A stretch of 49,991 nt of DNA from Methanobrevibacter sp. (lineage in GTDB: Archaea; Methanobacteriota; Methanobacteria; Methanobacteriales; Methanobacteriaceae): contig JAGCBE010000192.1 of NCBI GenBank assembly GCA_017652345.1, forward strand, positions 1 through 49,991, in the 5' to 3' direction. Positions 48,169 to 49,991 of this stretch are shown one piece after another. The number at the start of each line of letters is the position of its first letter. The first letter of the stretch is position 1. The position numbers and the translations under genes were made by a program. The notes below the pieces were generated by a model. The model was not told where the DNA came from. It searched no databases and saw only the letters and a list, made by a program, of their open reading frames with translations.

Positions 48169-48765
48169 ATGAGCAACGTTTCTGACAGACGGATCAAATC
48201 CGTCGCTTTGAAGGACGGCGAAAAGACGTTCTTCGTCGGTGCTCTCCTTGCTGACAAGGAGGCCAACAAGTCCAATCCTGATTACGTCAGTGATCTGGAC
48301 GAACTGTACACCATTGGGCAGGGTAAAGGTCTGCCCTTCGAGTTCGTTGATGGTGAGGTGATCACCTTCGACAAGTTCGAAGAGTCTGTCATTGTGGTTC
48401 GCCACAGTGAGCTCAATGGTAAGATCTATTCCATGCTGTCTGTCATCGCTGACAGTAACAAGCGTGGCAAGGATCTCGAGGTCCCCATGGCAATCTTCCG
48501 CAGAGTTCCCGAACTCCCGGAAGAGCGCAATTGGCTCACCAACGACTCTTCTCTCAATGAGAAGATGCTTCGTGCGTCAATGTCCGACCTCGCTCGTCTC
48601 TTCCTGCTCGCTGGCAACAAGATCTCCGTCGATGAGGCGAAGAAGTGTGCCAAGCGTGACTTCGAAACCGTGAATGGCAAGCGCGTCGTTGTCGATGTCG
48701 CTTCCCTTCCGGATGAGAAGAGGAAGAAGTTCTACTGCTATCGAGTCTCCATCGTTAGCAAGTAG
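48169..48765 (+). CDS. Conserved-looking early protein, 198 aa
   Basis: ATG 48169, TAG 48763-48765. GC-rich codons with a C/G third-position preference, no internal TGA, one TGG (RNWLTND). Mixed alpha/beta; C-terminal half has SMSDLARLFLLAGNKISVDE and a basic end. It is followed by a strong terminator. Not recognised; the codon bias suggests strong expression. Confidence 0.65.
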   Translation: MSNVSDRRIKSVALKDGEKTFFVGALLADKEANKSNPDYVSDLDELYTIGQGKGLPFEFVDGEVITFDKFEESVIVVRHSELNGKIYSMLSVIADSNKRGKDLEVPMAIFRRVPELPEERNWLTNDSSLNEKMLRASMSDLARLFLLAGNKISVDEAKKCAKRDFETVNGKRVVVDVASLPDEKRKKFYCYRVSIVSK

Positions 48766-48805
48766 CAATCGTCTCCCTACTGATCTCTTCACAGAGTAGC
48801 TTTTG

Positions 48806-48841
48806 TGGCAGTCTGGCTTCGGCTGGACTGCCATTTTTTTT
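48806..48841 (+). terminator. Strong rho-independent terminator
   Basis: TGGCAGTCTGGC-TTCG-GCTGGACTGCCA followed by eight T. Follows the 198-aa gene by about 40 nt and separates it from the next gene. Confidence 0.9.
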
Positions 48842-48900
48842 CCGTTTTTTACTAAGACTTAATTTACTTCCCAACAGCAAGAAAATAAACTGATTTTCAT

Positions 48901-49458
48901 ATGGCAAACGTAAAGATCAATGCAGAAAAGCTGCCGGTTCTTTTCGGTGAGAAGAATCGGCCTAGTGAGGTGGTCGAAGATAAGGCCACTCTCAAACTCG
49001 AAGGACAGGATTTCCAGTACTACACTCCGAAGGCGGGCTACACCTACAAGTTCCCTTCGTTCGATGAGGCGATCATCCGCAAGCAGCAGGTTGTGGAGGG
49101 TGGTACCGCCTATCAGTACCTGATCGGATGTCAGTCCTCCGCAGATGGCAAGACTTTCAATGAGGACTGGTTCTCGCTGAACCATCTCGGGAAGCTCGAT
49201 GCCGAAAACAAGCCCGTCCACCCGACCTGGCGTGCCCTCGGAAACATCTTCGAGCGTGCGAAGCGTCTCTGCGACATGGGTGAGCTCGTGGCGAAGGCCA
49301 CTCCTCGCTCCATCAAGCAGGTCGTGTTCGAGAAGGGTAAGCCCGTCAAGGTTGTCGCTCGCGACGACGCTGGCCAGCCCATGCTCGAGAACGGTGAGCC
49401 GAAGCTCGTCAACAAGACGGAGCCTCGCGACATCTATGACATCACGCCGGCTTCCTAG
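48901..49458 (+). CDS. Early-type protein, 185 aa
   Basis: ATG 48901, TAG 49456-49458. GC-rich codons, Trp as TGG (EDWFSLN, PTWRALG). Begins ANVKINAEKLPVLFGEKNRPS; a beta-rich N-terminal ~75 residues, then a helical part (RALGNIFERAKRLCDMGELV) and a charged C-tail. Composition and stand-alone unit between terminators suggest an abundant early product such as a DNA-binding or regulatory protein; I do not recognise it. Confidence 0.65.
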   Translation: MANVKINAEKLPVLFGEKNRPSEVVEDKATLKLEGQDFQYYTPKAGYTYKFPSFDEAIIRKQQVVEGGTAYQYLIGCQSSADGKTFNEDWFSLNHLGKLDAENKPVHPTWRALGNIFERAKRLCDMGELVAKATPRSIKQVVFEKGKPVKVVARDDAGQPMLENGEPKLVNKTEPRDIYDITPAS

Positions 49459-49991
49459 TCTTTTCACAGTGAAGGGCACCCTCGATTCGGGGGTGCTCTA
49501 TTACTGTAATCGATCCCTTCCGATTGGAAACAGTTCGAAGTGAGTCGATGGATTAGGATACTGAGTGATCAGTATGGGAGATGACGGTTTGTTTTATATC
49601 GTCAAATTCATCAGAGCATAGAGCTCCACGGATGCGGTCCCTCTTACCGTATGTGCGACCGTGTAAGACGAGGTAACTTTGCTCGTTTCATATTTAGAAA
49701 TGAGACTTTTTTCGAACATTTTAAAACTAGTCCGTAGGTGTTATTTTAAAACTAGATCATAACCCACGGTATATCATGGTTAAACATCATACTCGCTGCT
49801 CGGATCGCGACAACGAAAGCAAGTGTAGTCAGTAACCGATAAGCTGCACTAAAGTTCTTTGACATATTTTTTGCCATCTTTTGATGGAAGGGGTAAAGTT
49901 CCCCATCTTATACTCTAAAATCCTCTGCAGTGATGCACAGGATTTTTCATTCTTTTACGCGCGTGTAGTTATAATATTATATATTATATTA
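49459..49991. other. Gene-free region with hairpins and a direct repeat
   Basis: No convincing ORF or tRNA. It holds a GGGCACCC...GGGTGCTC hairpin (49474-49498, terminator-like after the 185-aa gene), CTCGTTTC...GAAATGAG with a T run (49682-49716), a direct repeat ATTTTAAAACTAG at ~49720 and ~49743, and a terminator AAAATCCTCTG...CAGGATTTTT (49917-49946). Could be a regulatory or small-RNA region at the next operon start. Confidence 0.5.

Noticed and set aside
48859..49479. Long minus-strand ORFs opposite the 185-aa gene (also 48426-48834)
   Set aside because: Antisense shadows of GC-rich genes; third-position bias and terminators support the plus-strand genes.
1..49991. CRISPR array, IS element or integrase
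   Set aside because: No regularly spaced palindromic repeats other than the iterons, no transposase or recombinase motif and no terminal inverted repeats were seen.

Overview
This window is a large piece of a tailed dsDNA phage that looks like a crAss-like phage (order Crassvirales) infecting Bacteroidota. The case rests on a large terminase, a portal, a scaffold-like protein, a major capsid protein (MCP) and a string of connector/tail genes in crAss-like order on the minus strand. Promoters have the Bacteroidota form (TTTG near -33, TAnnTTTG near -7). The most important property is the genetic code: in the AT-rich late region the TGA codon is read as tryptophan. With TGA as stop the genes shatter into fragments; with TGA = Trp the fragments join in one frame and end on TAA or TAG. 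Coordinates below are the joined genes.

Layout. 1-4.2 kb (minus): tail/connector genes ending in a large tail protein cut by the window edge. 4.2-10 kb: virion block with the MCP, which is split by a group I intron carrying a GIY-YIG homing endonuclease. 10-11.1 kb: scaffold-like protein. 11.2-18.2 kb: spanin-like protein, small hypotheticals, a metallopeptidase-like protein, membrane proteins and two frame-broken tail genes. 18.2-32 kb: receptor-binding and tail-fibre region with an SGNH-hydrolase fibre, a beta-helix fibre, a 528-aa tail protein and a 1177-aa collagen-motif fibre. One recoded plus-strand metallopeptidase sits inside it. 32-42.3 kb: portal, terminase, a peptidoglycan-binding-domain protein, GroES-like protein, Cys-rich proteins and a PD-(D/E)XK nuclease. 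42.4-46.9 kb: lysis and cell-wall genes on both strands, a third mosaic fibre, a double-lysozyme protein and a winged-helix regulator/initiator. 47.0-47.1 kb: five iteron-like repeats at the switch between strands. 47.2-49.5 kb (plus): GC-richer small genes using TGA as a real stop.

How it fits together: packaging and assembly genes run leftward from a few promoters that share a fixed 19-nt spacing; lysis functions lie beside divergent promoters. The early-side plus-strand genes use the standard code, the late genes use TGA = Trp, and the receptor-binding C-terminal domains are GC-rich inserts free of TGA, probably recently acquired. No tRNA gene, including the expected Trp-UCA suppressor, was recognised here, so it should lie elsewhere in the genome. 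All translations were made by eye; family names are from motif recognition, not searches.
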